64,000 nucleotides of DNA from the NCBI GenBank assembly GCA_037143795.1, contig JBAWXZ010000004.1, forward strand, positions 148,417 through 212,416, given 5' to 3'. Numbering within the stretch: the first letter of the stretch is position 1; every line of letters begins with the position of its first letter. Below, in pieces: positions 42,781-52,408 of this stretch. The notes under the pieces were generated by a model. The model had not been told where the DNA came from. It made no database searches and was given only the letters and a program-made list of their open reading frames with translations. The position numbers and the translations under genes were made by a program. This DNA is from Firm-13 sp037143795. GTDB lineage: Bacteria; Bacillota; Clostridia; Saccharofermentanales; Saccharofermentanaceae.

Positions 42781-43908
42781 TTATCTCTGTCCAAGGTTTC
42801 TATCCATGGATATATTGAGAATGATCCCAACTGCAATGAAGTTGACTAATAGTGCCGTACCTCCAAGACTGATGAATGGAAGTGGAATACCCGTAATCGG
42901 CAGCAGTCCGACACACATACCCATATTTTCAATAAAGTGAAAGGCAAAGCCCGCCGTAAGACCAATTACGACAAAGGAATACGATTTTTGGGTAGCCTGG
43001 GATGCCACATACAAACATCTCAAAATAAAGAAAAACGAAAGCAGTATAATGGCCGTCGTACCGATAAAACCCATATGCTCAGATACAGCTGTAAATATAA
43101 AATCCGATTCCTTAACAGGAACCCGAACGTAAGTGCCTGTCGTGTTTCCAATGAGGCCTCCTGATGCAATTGCATTTTTAGCCTGGACGAGATTGTATTC
43201 CGCCTTCGGGTCTGATCCTGCAAACAGGAGGGAGAGAATCCTTTTCTTCTGATACGCCTCCAGATAAAAATTCCACACAAACGGTATCGCTACAATAACG
43301 CCGGAGAGTGCAAGAAAGAAGTACCGGTATTTGAGTCCCCATATAAAAAGTATGCATATAAAGGAAAAAACAATAACCATGGCTGTTCCAAAATCAGGTT
43401 GGACAAGGATCAGGGCAAGAGGTATCGCATACACAATTCCAAGATAAAGGACTCCTTTTTTTACTGTTACTTTCTTTTCCGAAATATCTTCGAAAATAAA
43501 GGCGGCAACCAGAATCAGTCCGATTTTGGCTAATTCCGATGGCTGGAATGTTCCGACAATCGGTGCTTTCATCCAGGCATCTGCTCCCCAGAGTAATTTC
43601 ATGGAAAAGCCGTCAAAAGGCATGACCATAAGCAACAGCACGGAAAACATATACATACCCCATCCGATCAGCTTAAGAAAGTGTGTCTCAAGCAGACAGA
43701 TAAGCAGGGCAATGAATATACCGACAACTGCCGCCCCGGCCTGTTTATATAGATTCTGAGGATAATCTGAATATCCACTCTTCAAAACCCGCTGCAGCAC
43801 ATACAGGCCTATCATGGTAAGGGTCAGAATCGGTACAATCAGCCAGTAATCAACAGCACGGAAATAATTGTTTCTGAGCTGTTCAATTCCTGATCTTCCA
43901 GTATTCAT
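42781..43908 (-). CDS. rodA: SEDS peptidoglycan polymerase, RodA type
   Basis: 375 residues with about ten membrane segments. Motifs are GTFQPSELAKIGLIL, LILVQPDFGTAMVI, VPVKESDFIFTAVSEHMGF and TGIPLPFISLGGTALL, all typical of RodA. The KESDFIF(T)xxSEE-like form separates it from the FtsW at 33709. It would polymerise side-wall glycan. It overlaps lgt as ATGA and ends at a terminator just before the mraZ promoter. Confidence 0.9.
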   Translation of the reverse strand: MNTGRSGIEQLRNNYFRAVDYWLIVPILTLTMIGLYVLQRVLKSGYSDYPQNLYKQAGAAVVGIFIALLICLLETHFLKLIGWGMYMFSVLLLMVMPFDGFSMKLLWGADAWMKAPIVGTFQPSELAKIGLILVAAFIFEDISEKKVTVKKGVLYLGIVYAIPLALILVQPDFGTAMVIVFSFICILFIWGLKYRYFFLALSGVIVAIPFVWNFYLEAYQKKRILSLLFAGSDPKAEYNLVQAKNAIASGGLIGNTTGTYVRVPVKESDFIFTAVSEHMGFIGTTAIILLSFFFILRCLYVASQATQKSYSFVVIGLTAGFAFHFIENMGMCVGLLPITGIPLPFISLGGTALLVNFIAVGIILNISMDRNLGQR

Positions 43909-44984
43909 GTAATGCTATCGTCTCCCCCGTCTATGGAAATATCTTTGTCTTCGGATATCTCCGGGTGTTCATCTGTTTCGCTTGTTTCGCTTGTTTCACT
44001 TGTTTCACTTGTTTCACTTATTTCGCTTGTTTCACTTGTTTCGCTTGTTTCACTTGTTTCGCTTGTTTCATCCGCCGTACCGGCATCACCGGTTCCGGCA
44101 GTTTCAATAACCTCTGCATCCGCAGCAACAACCCTTTTAAGGCCAAGGTACCGCACTACTGCAATTATTCCGAATCCTACGACAACCAGAACGGCCGAAA
44201 GCACCTGCGATGAACGAAGGCCAGTGTCCGCGATATATAGTGAATCCGTACGCAGGCCCTCAATAAAGAATCTTGCAATGCCATAGAGAATGCAGTACAT
44301 AGCAACAGTTACATAAGGAAGCTTGCTCTTCTTTCTCACAAAAAGGAGAATAACAAAAATCAGAAGCGTGGCAAGAAACTCATAGAAAAATGTCGGGTGG
44401 ACCGGAAGGTCCGGATTGAGGGTCGGAGCATACATCCTGAGATAGGAAGATGTCGACTCACTTATCATTCCCCAGGGAAGATTTGTATTGGTTCCGAAAG
44501 CCTCCTGGTTGAAAAAGTTGCCCCACCGTCCTATTGCCTGTCCAAGAGGAAGGTAAACAATCAGAAAATCGAAAATATTGGCTGTATTTAGTTTTTTGAT
44601 CTTTCCAGTGATGAGCACAGCAACGAAAGATAAAAGAACTCCGCCCAGCACAGCCAGTCCGCCGCTGCGAATATCAAAGATTTTAATCGGATCAGCTGCG
44701 AATGATTTCCATGAAAAGGCGACATAATACAAGCGGGCGCCGATAACGGCAGAAGGAATAATCACAAGGCAAAAATCAATGACATGGTCACTGTTCAGGG
44801 AGAATTTCTTCGCCTGCTTCATCGCGAGGCCCACACATATGCCAAATGCAAGTATGATGCAGATTCCGTACCAGTAGATTGGAAAGCTGCCTATTTGAAA
44901 AGCAATCCGACTTATTGGAAGGTCATTAATTCCCAATCCGGGAAAACTCACGTTTGTATCTGCCAGGGACATTGGAAACACCAT
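43905..44984 (-). CDS. lgt: Prolipoprotein diacylglyceryl transferase
   Basis: 359 residues from ATG 44984 (GAGG eight bases upstream). About seven membrane segments. The Lgt signature is GQAIGRWGNFFNQEAFG, and HPTFFYE and YGIARFFIEGLRTDSLY follow. It transfers diacylglycerol to the lipobox cysteine. A 65-residue acidic C-terminal tail holds a Thr-Ser-Glu repeat encoded by eleven 9-base units (43972-44070), not needed in other Lgt proteins. The tail would be cytosolic or trans side depending on topology, not resolved here. Confidence 0.94.
   Translation of the reverse strand: MVFPMSLADTNVSFPGLGINDLPISRIAFQIGSFPIYWYGICIILAFGICVGLAMKQAKKFSLNSDHVIDFCLVIIPSAVIGARLYYVAFSWKSFAADPIKIFDIRSGGLAVLGGVLLSFVAVLITGKIKKLNTANIFDFLIVYLPLGQAIGRWGNFFNQEAFGTNTNLPWGMISESTSSYLRMYAPTLNPDLPVHPTFFYEFLATLLIFVILLFVRKKSKLPYVTVAMYCILYGIARFFIEGLRTDSLYIADTGLRSSQVLSAVLVVVGFGIIAVVRYLGLKRVVAADAEVIETAGTGDAGTADETSETSETSETSETSEISETSETSETSETSETDEHPEISEDKDISIDGGDDSIT
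43972..44070. repeat. Eleven-copy 9-bp tandem repeat within lgt
   Basis: Units of CTTGTTTCG or CTTGTTTCA (plus strand) repeat in frame; the first unit and the sixth (CTTATTTCG) vary. They encode Thr-Ser-Glu (one Ile-Ser-Glu). Copy number could vary by slippage without breaking the frame. Confidence 0.9.
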
Positions 44985-45059
44985 CTTCTTCACCTCATCC
45001 GAATTGTTATTTACTGGATATTCGTGCGAAAAATCATTCGCCCGTATACGCCTTGCTAA

Positions 45060-46070
45060 TCATATCACACCTGAAAGAAGATTCGAATAGTCATGACCAT
45101 GAAGGTCGTGATAATGCCTCACTTCTGCCATATCTTTATGGACCTGTTCCTTAAGTGCCTGTGTATCAGGGAAACGGTACTCCGGACGGACAAAAGAGAG
45201 TAAAAACACTCGTATCCTGTCTCCATACAGATCCAGCGTGCGGTCATACATCATTGTCTCGACGAGCGGAATAAAGTCCGACGTATTAACAGTCGGGCGA
45301 AGGCCGATATTCGTAATTGCTGGATAGAACGAACCGTTTGAGGAAAGAATCGAAGCGTATACGCCATAAGCAGCGACAACCTTTCCTTCCTCGGGCACAA
45401 GATTTGCCGTGGGGAAACCAAACGATCTTCCCAGGTGCTTACCTTGCTGCACAATTCCCTGATAGGAAATAGGATATCCTAAAAGCGAGTTTGTCAAAGA
45501 GATTTTGCCGCTTCTGACACATTCGCGGATCCATGTGCTGGATATAATTTGATCATTATATTTGACGGGAGGTACAGAAAACACTTGTATTCCATTCTGC
45601 TGTCCCCAAAGTGACAGTAATTTCATATCCCCTTCCCTGCCCCGTCCAAAACGATAATCCTCGCCGGCAACAATCACTTTGGCTCCAAGAAGTTCTTTGA
45701 GGTGATTTTGCATAAAATCCACTGCATGCATGGATGATACTGTTTCGGAAAAAGGGAAAAGAGCCGTCTCATCCATTCCGATCCGGTCAAACATGGCGCA
45801 TTTTTCTGACAGAGTCGTAAGCATAGAGTTCCCTTTATCCTGGGAGTCGCCTGTTTTGGATTTGGGCAGCGATGAAAAAGTATGAACCATTGCCGGAATC
45901 CCTCTCTCCCGGGCTAAAATCTGAAGCTTTTCAAGTATTTTCCTGTGTCCCTGATGAACACCGTCAAAATATCCCAAAGCGACCGCGCGGCCATTTGCGG
46001 CAGTCCCGTAAAATCCATCCGGTGCTGTCAGTACACCGCTATTATCCTCTTTGAATTCCCATATACGCAA
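45060..46070 (-). CDS. ribF: Bifunctional riboflavin kinase / FAD synthetase
   Basis: 336 residues from a TTG at 46070, one base after the truB stop, with AAAGGA upstream. The N-terminal FAD synthetase domain has ALGYFDGVHQGHRKIL and STWIRECVRSGKI; the C-terminal flavokinase domain has GYPISYQGIVQQGKHLGRSF, GFPTANLVPEEGKVVAAYGV and TNIGLRPTV. It makes FMN and FAD. The open frame extends further upstream inside truB but that part is not protein-like. It ends the rimP operon; no terminator was seen before lgt. Confidence 0.93.
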   Translation of the reverse strand: MRIWEFKEDNSGVLTAPDGFYGTAANGRAVALGYFDGVHQGHRKILEKLQILARERGIPAMVHTFSSLPKSKTGDSQDKGNSMLTTLSEKCAMFDRIGMDETALFPFSETVSSMHAVDFMQNHLKELLGAKVIVAGEDYRFGRGREGDMKLLSLWGQQNGIQVFSVPPVKYNDQIISSTWIRECVRSGKISLTNSLLGYPISYQGIVQQGKHLGRSFGFPTANLVPEEGKVVAAYGVYASILSSNGSFYPAITNIGLRPTVNTSDFIPLVETMMYDRTLDLYGDRIRVFLLSFVRPEYRFPDTQALKEQVHKDMAEVRHYHDLHGHDYSNLLSGVI

Positions 46071-46071
46071 A

Positions 46072-47040
46072 TTACGCCAACATCCTTTCAATACGAAGAA
46101 TATTACGTCCTTCTTTTTCGTCAGGCAGTACAATCGCAAGTAATTGTCCCGAATAATAAGCACAAAAATGAGGTTTTATATGCATCTCATCCGTATCAGT
46201 TAGGATCATTCTATCCTCGAAAATTTCCAAAGGCATTTGCTGCCCCAACCGTATATGTGCAGCTTCTTCTTCAGATACTTCAAATCGCGGCATATGTGCC
46301 ACTGCTAAATCCTCAGGCAGCAGAAATTCACTAACCTGTCCGGCTGCAGACAGTCGTTCAAGATCTTCCAGTGAGAATGCGGAATCTATCGAAAACGGTC
46401 CGCATCTTGTTCGCATCAAGGCATCAGCATATGCACCAAAACCCAGATCCTTTCCAAGTTCATCGCAGATTGTACGAATATAAGTCCCCTTTGAACAGGA
46501 CAGTGAAAAATCTGCCGCAAGCATTTCATCAGCAGTAATCGAGTGTACTTCACAATTGTATATTCGAATCTGCCGTGTCTGCCGCTCAAGGGTAATACCT
46601 TGCCTTGCATATTCATACAGGGGGCGGCCCGCCATTTTGATTGCCGAATACATGGGGGGCATCTGGTCCTTATCCCCGTCAAGGTCAGAAAAAAGTTTTC
46701 GGAGAGCAGCAAAATCATCTGTCTTCATCTGCTCAAGCTCGACCTGCGATGGCATTCTTCCGCCGGTTACTTTACCTTCCCGGTCCTGCGTATCGGTACT
46801 TGCCCCGAAATGTACCGTACATCGATATGTTTTGTCGTATCCGTCCATATAACGGACGACCCTTGTGGCTTTACCGACGCATACAGGAAGAACCCCGGAA
46901 GCAAAAGGATCCAGAGTTCCGCAGTGCCCGACCTTTTTCACACCAAGAAGCTTTCTAATCCTTCCAACGACCTGGAAAGATGTCAGCCCAACAGGCTTAT
47001 TCACATTGATGATACCGGAAAATGAATTTTTATCCGTCAT
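46072..47040 (-). CDS. truB: tRNA pseudouridine(55) synthase
   Basis: 322 residues. KPVGLTSFQVVGRIRKLLG, VGHCGTLDPFASGVLPVCVG with the catalytic aspartate in GTLDP, then PMYSAIKMAGRPLYEYARQG and CSKGTYIRTICDELG. It makes pseudouridine 55 in the T loop of tRNAs. Its ATG overlaps the nrnA stop (TAATG). Confidence 0.97.
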   Translation of the reverse strand: MTDKNSFSGIINVNKPVGLTSFQVVGRIRKLLGVKKVGHCGTLDPFASGVLPVCVGKATRVVRYMDGYDKTYRCTVHFGASTDTQDREGKVTGGRMPSQVELEQMKTDDFAALRKLFSDLDGDKDQMPPMYSAIKMAGRPLYEYARQGITLERQTRQIRIYNCEVHSITADEMLAADFSLSCSKGTYIRTICDELGKDLGFGAYADALMRTRCGPFSIDSAFSLEDLERLSAAGQVSEFLLPEDLAVAHMPRFEVSEEEAAHIRLGQQMPLEIFEDRMILTDTDEMHIKPHFCAYYSGQLLAIVLPDEKEGRNILRIERMLA

Positions 47041-48062
47041 TATGCGTTCTCCGATATTACTTCACCAGCCTTTTCAATGATTAGTTTGGATACTTCAAGT
47101 ATAGACATGTCCAGAATTGAAAAACCTGCGGCCCTGTGATGTCCGCCGCCGTTGAATCCGGCAGCGAATGCAGCCGAATCAAATGGATCATGACTGCGGA
47201 TATTTACACGTATTTCGCCGTCTGCGGTCTCCCTGACAGCAAAAGCGACAATCACGCCCTTAATATCCCGGAGGCTTGCTGCCAATCCGTCGGAAGCATC
47301 TTCAGAAGCCTTGCATTCCCGGATCATATCCTGCGTGACAAGCGTAAGTGCGAGTCTGCCGCCAAAGTAGAACTTAGCGCTCGATAATGCGAGGGATGTC
47401 AGCCGCATACGTTCGACATTTGTAACATCATATAGATTATATGCATTTATATATACATTTGCTCCGTTTTCAAGAAGCTCTGCTGCCGCACGAAATGTTT
47501 TCGGCGTAGTATTCTGATAGGAAAACCGTCCGGTATCAGACTGTAATCCCACCATGAGGCAGTTGGACACATCAGCATCCAAAAGCTTCTTCCCTGTCAT
47601 TCTCTCAAGGACATGTATTATTTCAAGTACAAGTTCCGCAGCAGCGGCAGCTTTGGGGTCTACATACCGGAGACCGGCAGACAGGCCGCTGGAAATATGG
47701 TGGTCAATTACCAGACTGGCGGACGCATGAGCAAAAAGACTTCCGGACCTGCCCATGCGGGCTGCCTCAGAGCAGTCAACTGCCATGGCGATTCCTTGTT
47801 GTCCAATATATTCATCCAGTCTGTTCTGATCAAATATCTCTAAAAGTGCAGGCTCAATACCAACGAATTCCAGGCGTTCCGGAATGGGTTCATCCATGTA
47901 TATCCTTGCCCGGATCCCAAGCAGCTTCAGTGCCATAGCCATAGCGGCTGATGACCCAAGACAATCCCCGTCCACACGAACATGAGGGAAAATCTGAACT
48001 TCCTTCAAAGAAGATGTCATGAGAAGGAGTTGTCCGGCGATTGCTGCTGCACTTTCACCCAC
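47040..48062 (-). CDS. nrnA: DHH family bifunctional oligoribonuclease/pAp phosphatase NrnA-like
   Basis: 340 residues from a GTG with GGAGG nine bases upstream. The DHH phosphoesterase motifs are HVRVDGDCLGSSAAM (D-x-D-x-x-G-S), AVDCSEAARMG and LVIDHHISSG. The DHHA1 domain ends in GFNGGGHHRAAGF. It degrades nano-RNAs and pAp. It overlaps rbfA, the usual rbfA-nrnA-truB-ribF order. Confidence 0.93.
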   Translation of the reverse strand: MGESAAAIAGQLLLMTSSLKEVQIFPHVRVDGDCLGSSAAMAMALKLLGIRARIYMDEPIPERLEFVGIEPALLEIFDQNRLDEYIGQQGIAMAVDCSEAARMGRSGSLFAHASASLVIDHHISSGLSAGLRYVDPKAAAAAELVLEIIHVLERMTGKKLLDADVSNCLMVGLQSDTGRFSYQNTTPKTFRAAAELLENGANVYINAYNLYDVTNVERMRLTSLALSSAKFYFGGRLALTLVTQDMIRECKASEDASDGLAASLRDIKGVIVAFAVRETADGEIRVNIRSHDPFDSAAFAAGFNGGGHHRAAGFSILDMSILEVSKLIIEKAGEVISENA

Positions 48063-48417
48063 GTGACTGATCCTCCCGAACCGTCTGATCGATAAGCTCC
48101 ATCAGGCGCATGCCGCGTTCAATAGAATCATCAAATACATAATGAAATTCCGGTGCTACGCGCAGTTTGATGCGTTTGCACACCTCTCTCTTTATGAAAC
48201 CGGATGCACTCATGATAGCAGCCTTACAGTCTTCTTTGCTTTTCTCATCCGCCATAACGGAGAGGTAAACGGTCGCATGGGACAAATCATGTGACATGCG
48301 AACCTCAACAACCGACGTCATCACAGGAATCCGGGGATCCTTAACATCTTCTCTGAGAATCTGAGAAATCACTCTCTGCATCTCATCCCCAACCCGGGCT
48401 GAGCGATCCATTTTCAT
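48055..48417 (-). CDS. rbfA: Ribosome-binding factor A
   Basis: 120 residues from the ATG at 48417, with AAGGAG 11 bases upstream; an ATG two codons later is possible. The KH-like fold shows RVGDEMQRVISQILREDVKD, VRMSHDLSHATVYLSVM and LRVAPEFHYVFDDSIERG. It matures the 30S subunit near helix 1 of 16S rRNA. It follows infB. Confidence 0.95.
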   Translation of the reverse strand: MKMDRSARVGDEMQRVISQILREDVKDPRIPVMTSVVEVRMSHDLSHATVYLSVMADEKSKEDCKAAIMSASGFIKREVCKRIKLRVAPEFHYVFDDSIERGMRLMELIDQTVREDQSRG

Positions 48418-48463
48418 TCTTTTCACGGCTCCTTCATTTAGCTGCGCTGGCTTGTCCAGCAAA

Positions 48464-51400
48464 TTACTTGCGGGCTATCTCACGCATCTCGAATGCTTCG
48501 ACAATATCGCCTTCTCTGATGTCATTGAAATTCTCTATTGAAATTCCGCATTCATACCCGGAAGCAACCTCCCTGGCATCATCCTTAAATCTCTTCAGGG
48601 AAGCAAGCTTTCCTTCATGTACGACTATTCCGGATCTTACGACGCGGACTTCCGAAGAACGGAGAACCTTGCCGTCTGTTACATATGCTCCGCCGATAGT
48701 ACCCACGTTGGACACCTTGAAGATCTGCCGAACCTCGATATGACCGAGAATCACTTCTTCATAGGTCGGTTTAAGCATTCCCTTCATAGCAGCCTGGACA
48801 TCTTCGATCGCATTATAAATAACACGGTAAAGCTTTATGTCGACTCCGGTTTCCTTGGCTTTTTCTGCAATAGTTGTTGCAGGGCGAACATTAAACCCGA
48901 TGATAATAGCATTGGAAACATCTGCAAGGACAATATCCGATTCGGTTATAGTACCTACGGCTCCATGAATAACCTTGACATGGACTTCATCACTCGAAAG
49001 CTTCTCAAGCGACTGAATAATTGCTTCGACAGATCCCTGAACATCCGCTTTGACGATCAGGTTCAAATCTTTGACTTCTCCGGCTGCAAGGGATGCTGCC
49101 AGTGTCTCCAAAGACATACGTGAACTCTTTCTAAGCTGATCTTCCCTTTGTTTGACTCTACGCTTATCAACAAGCTGACGCGCTACCTTTTCGTCGGTAA
49201 CCGTGTAGAAAATCTCACCGGCATCCGGAACTTCAGGAAGACCTGTAATTTCTACAGGAATTGAAGGACCTGCCTTCCTGACAGCTGCACCCTTGTCATC
49301 CGTCATTGCACGGACACGTCCGACAATAGGACCGGCTACAATCGTATCGCCGTTGCGGAGCGTTCCTCTTTGTACGAGGACCGTAGCAACAGGACCTCTG
49401 TTTTTATCAAGTTTTGCTTCAATGACTGTTCCCTTTGCCTGCTTATTGGGATCTGCTTTGAGATCAAGGACATCAGCAGTAAGAAGAACCATCTCAAGAA
49501 GGTCTTCAATACCGTCACCTGTTTTTGCAGAGACCGGCACCATAACATTGGACCCGCCCCATTCTTCCGGAATAACACCATGCTGGGACAATTCCAGTTT
49601 AACCTTTTCAAGATTGGCACCGGGTTTGTCCATCTTGTTGATAGCTACAACAATCTCAGTGTTTGCGGCTTTTGCATGATTGATTGCCTCAATCGTCTGC
49701 GGCATGACACCGTCATCGGCTGCAACAACAAGGATAGCAATATCAGTAACCTGCGCACCGCGGGCACGCATGGTTGTGAAGGCTTCATGGCCGGGGGTAT
49801 CAAGGAAAGTTATCTGGCGTCCGCCCTTCAGACGAACAGTGTAAGCACCGATGTGCTGCGTAATGCCGCCGGCTTCGCCTTTGACAACGGATGTCGAACG
49901 AATCCTGTCAAGAAGAGAAGTTTTACCATGGTCAACGTGACCCATTACAACCACGACCGGGGGACGTGTCTGTAAAGTCTCGTCAGTATCTGCGGTATCG
50001 TCGAAGAGGATATCCTCTTCTGTCACTTCAATGAATTTCTCAGTAGTAATACCATATTCCGATGCAATCAGGGTTGCCGTATCAAAGTCAATCTCCTGAT
50101 TAATCGTTGCCAGCATTCCGAGCTTCATGAGTCTTTTGATGACATCTGCCGAACGTTTTTGGACGCCGTCGGCAAACTCTTTAATAGTAATAAACTCAGG
50201 AAGCTGTACATGCGAAAGTACAGCCTTGGGCTGAGGCGGCGTAGGTGCCATACGAGGATTTTTTCTCGCAGGCCTCTTGCCTTTTGCGCCGGCAGGATAG
50301 ACATTATCAAGGGCTGTATCGTCTGATAGAATCTCCGATGCGCCGCGTCCTGAAAAAGCGGTTGTGGCGCGTTTGTTGATTGCACGGCGATCCGTTAAAG
50401 CTGCTGCAGGCTTTGCGGCATCTTTCTTGGCATCTTTTGCAGGCTCTTTGCGGCTCTTTTCATATGCATCCCTTGCAGCGAAATTAGCCTTTTCCTTGCT
50501 GATTTCTGCAGGAATATCCGAATGTGGTTTTGCAGGACCCCGGGCTCCGCCCGGGCCAGTCCTTGACGCACTTCGTGCACCATATCCGTTATCTTCTTTG
50601 GATCTGATGAAATTCTCGTCTTTTGCACCCGGGCCAAAAGAATCATTACGGGAACGGTTCCCGGCAAAGCCGCCACCGCCGCCTTGAGGAGGTCTTGAAC
50701 TGCCGAAGCCGCCCTGTCCCTGAGGCCGATTACCCTGATATCCGCCGGGGGCACCCTGAGGACGGGGACCTCCAAAGCCGCTCTGCGGAGGTCTCTGTGA
50801 GAATCCGCCTTCGCCGGCCGGACGGTTGCCCTGATATCCGCCCTGTCCCTGATATCCGCCCTGTCCCTGAGGACGATTTTCATACGGGGCACCTGAACCG
50901 AGAGGCCGGTTGCCCTGATATCCGCCTTGTCCCTGCGGACGATTGCCCTGGTATCCGCCCTGTCCCTGCGGACGATTCTCAAAGGGAGCACCTGAACCGA
51001 GAGGCCGGTTGCCCTGATATCCGCCTTGTCCCTGCGGACGGCTGCCCTGATACCCGCCCTGTCCCTGAGGACGATTCTCATACGGGGCATTGGGGCCGGA
51101 CGGGCGTGATGCGGAATATCCGCCTGGATTTCCGCTTTGATTGCCATTCTGATTCTGCGAGCCCTGGGGTCTTGAGGAATCATAAGGACCTGCCGGGCGT
51201 GTATATGTTGATCGGGAGTCTCCCGGTCCATCTCTTCTATCTGTGTTTCCATACGGACGGTCCTGGGAATTGCGGTTAACGAATCCCTGTGAAGGTGCCG
51301 ATCCTGAAGGCGCTGATCCTGAAGGAGCTGTTCCGGCAGGAGCTGTCGCTGCGGGACCTGTCCCTGCAGTTGAAGGCCCGGTATGAACTGCTGTCGGTGT

Positions 51401-51982
51401 TGAAGCAGGAGCTGTCCCGGTATGGGCTGCGGCAGGCGCCTTGGGAGCATTTGTGCTTACTGGAGCATTTGTGCTTACTGGAGCATTCGTACTTACCGGT
51501 GCATGCGTACTTGCCGGAGCATGCTCTGACGGAGCCCTGGCAGCAGCTGCAGGCACTATTGTGTCTGCAGGCGCAGCAGGAACTTTTTCAGTATGCTTAT
51601 GTGCAGCTGCAGGCTGCATTTCTTTCTGTGGTTCGGAAGCTGCCGCATGACTTTCAGTCCGGGCGGGTACAGATGTAGAAGGAGATACCACTGCAGGCTC
51701 TGCCTTCTCAGCCGGCGCCTGTTTTGAAACAGCTGCTGCCGGTACACCTGATACTGTCGGTTCCGAAGGCGCGACTGTAACAGAAGCGGGTGCCGCAGCA
51801 CTTACTTCTGAATGATCCTCAACTACATCCTTCGGACGTTTGTTGACTCGACCGACACGAAGCGTCTTTGTGCCCGAAATACCACTTACTGTGATTCCCG
51901 CGCCCTGCGGCTCGTGTAAGTCTTCGCGATTCTTCTCTGTGTTTTCCGGTGTCTGAGCACCCTTAGCTTTATTTTCAGTCAT
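48464..51982 (-). CDS. infB: Translation initiation factor IF-2
   Basis: 1172 residues, far longer than the usual 700-900. Residues 60-235 are Ala/Pro/Thr rich, residues 264-440 are Gly/Gln repeats (NRPQGQGGYQG with variants), and only then come the conserved parts: IF2-N (LPEFITIKEFADGVQKRSAD), G1 GHVDHGKT (681-688), G3 DTPGHEAF, G4 NKMDKPG and the C-terminal fMet-tRNA domain. It places initiator tRNA on the 30S subunit. GGAGG precedes the ATG. Confidence 0.97.
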   Translation of the reverse strand: MTENKAKGAQTPENTEKNREDLHEPQGAGITVSGISGTKTLRVGRVNKRPKDVVEDHSEVSAAAPASVTVAPSEPTVSGVPAAAVSKQAPAEKAEPAVVSPSTSVPARTESHAAASEPQKEMQPAAAHKHTEKVPAAPADTIVPAAAARAPSEHAPASTHAPVSTNAPVSTNAPVSTNAPKAPAAAHTGTAPASTPTAVHTGPSTAGTGPAATAPAGTAPSGSAPSGSAPSQGFVNRNSQDRPYGNTDRRDGPGDSRSTYTRPAGPYDSSRPQGSQNQNGNQSGNPGGYSASRPSGPNAPYENRPQGQGGYQGSRPQGQGGYQGNRPLGSGAPFENRPQGQGGYQGNRPQGQGGYQGNRPLGSGAPYENRPQGQGGYQGQGGYQGNRPAGEGGFSQRPPQSGFGGPRPQGAPGGYQGNRPQGQGGFGSSRPPQGGGGGFAGNRSRNDSFGPGAKDENFIRSKEDNGYGARSASRTGPGGARGPAKPHSDIPAEISKEKANFAARDAYEKSRKEPAKDAKKDAAKPAAALTDRRAINKRATTAFSGRGASEILSDDTALDNVYPAGAKGKRPARKNPRMAPTPPQPKAVLSHVQLPEFITIKEFADGVQKRSADVIKRLMKLGMLATINQEIDFDTATLIASEYGITTEKFIEVTEEDILFDDTADTDETLQTRPPVVVVMGHVDHGKTSLLDRIRSTSVVKGEAGGITQHIGAYTVRLKGGRQITFLDTPGHEAFTTMRARGAQVTDIAILVVAADDGVMPQTIEAINHAKAANTEIVVAINKMDKPGANLEKVKLELSQHGVIPEEWGGSNVMVPVSAKTGDGIEDLLEMVLLTADVLDLKADPNKQAKGTVIEAKLDKNRGPVATVLVQRGTLRNGDTIVAGPIVGRVRAMTDDKGAAVRKAGPSIPVEITGLPEVPDAGEIFYTVTDEKVARQLVDKRRVKQREDQLRKSSRMSLETLAASLAAGEVKDLNLIVKADVQGSVEAIIQSLEKLSSDEVHVKVIHGAVGTITESDIVLADVSNAIIIGFNVRPATTIAEKAKETGVDIKLYRVIYNAIEDVQAAMKGMLKPTYEEVILGHIEVRQIFKVSNVGTIGGAYVTDGKVLRSSEVRVVRSGIVVHEGKLASLKRFKDDAREVASGYECGISIENFNDIREGDIVEAFEMREIARK
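50663..51193. repeat. Gly/Gln-coding repeat region in infB
   Basis: Imperfect 30-33 base units encode N-R-P-Q-G-Q-G-G-Y-Q-G, with longer alternating blocks containing G-S-G-A-P-Y/F-E. Units are most regular at 50813-51085. Repeats vary at third positions, so they are old or kept by selection rather than a fresh duplication. Confidence 0.85.
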
Positions 51983-52027
51983 GAAATCCTCCTACTGTAA
52001 TTCTTCTGTCAACTTTCGTCCAGATAA

Positions 52028-52408
52028 TTATTCACCTTGAACCAAACCAAATCCATCCTGTAAGAGCTGGATCAGTCGATCCGCAAATCCTTTATCAAGA
52101 ACAGCCGCTACTGCACGATCTTCTTTCCCAAGGAATTTTCCCAGCTGTTGCCGAGTCGAAAACCGGCAGAAGCTTACACCTGCTTGTCGGGAGAAAAACG
52201 CGATTTTCTTGGCGGTTCCCTCCGACGCATCTTCAGTAACTAATACAAGATAAGCACAACCTCTGGCGACTGCTTCCGCAACCGCATCAGCACCGGACAC
52301 TGTTTTTCCTGCTTTCGTTGCCAGCCCGAGAAAGGTAAGGATTTTTAGTTCCGCCCTTGCCCTCTGCTGCGAAAGTCCGTCCGTTTCTGCTTTGCCTGTT
52401 TGTGTCAT
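52028..52408 (-). CDS. L7Ae/L30e-family RNA-binding protein (YlxQ-like)
   Basis: 126 residues. LTFLGLATKAGKTVSGADAV and YLVLVTEDASEGTAKKIAFF fit the L7Ae/L30e/Gadd45 fold that binds kink-turns. It stands between ylxR and infB as ylxQ does in Bacillus. The first 20 residues are an extra charged lead. The ATG overlaps the ylxR stop as ATGA. A ribosomal role is likely but not proven. Confidence 0.88.
   Translation of the reverse strand: MTQTGKAETDGLSQQRARAELKILTFLGLATKAGKTVSGADAVAEAVARGCAYLVLVTEDASEGTAKKIAFFSRQAGVSFCRFSTRQQLGKFLGKEDRAVAAVLDKGFADRLIQLLQDGFGLVQGE

Noticed and set aside
50813..51085. Regular repeats that might suggest a CRISPR array
   Set aside because: Units are contiguous, in frame, code for Gly/Gln repeats and have no unique spacers; no cas genes are near.
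50395..51450. A 351-codon minus-strand open frame and a 218-codon plus-strand frame across the infB repeat
   Set aside because: Both are frame shadows of the GC-rich infB repeats; composition is arginine and aspartate repeats, with no start site or family match.
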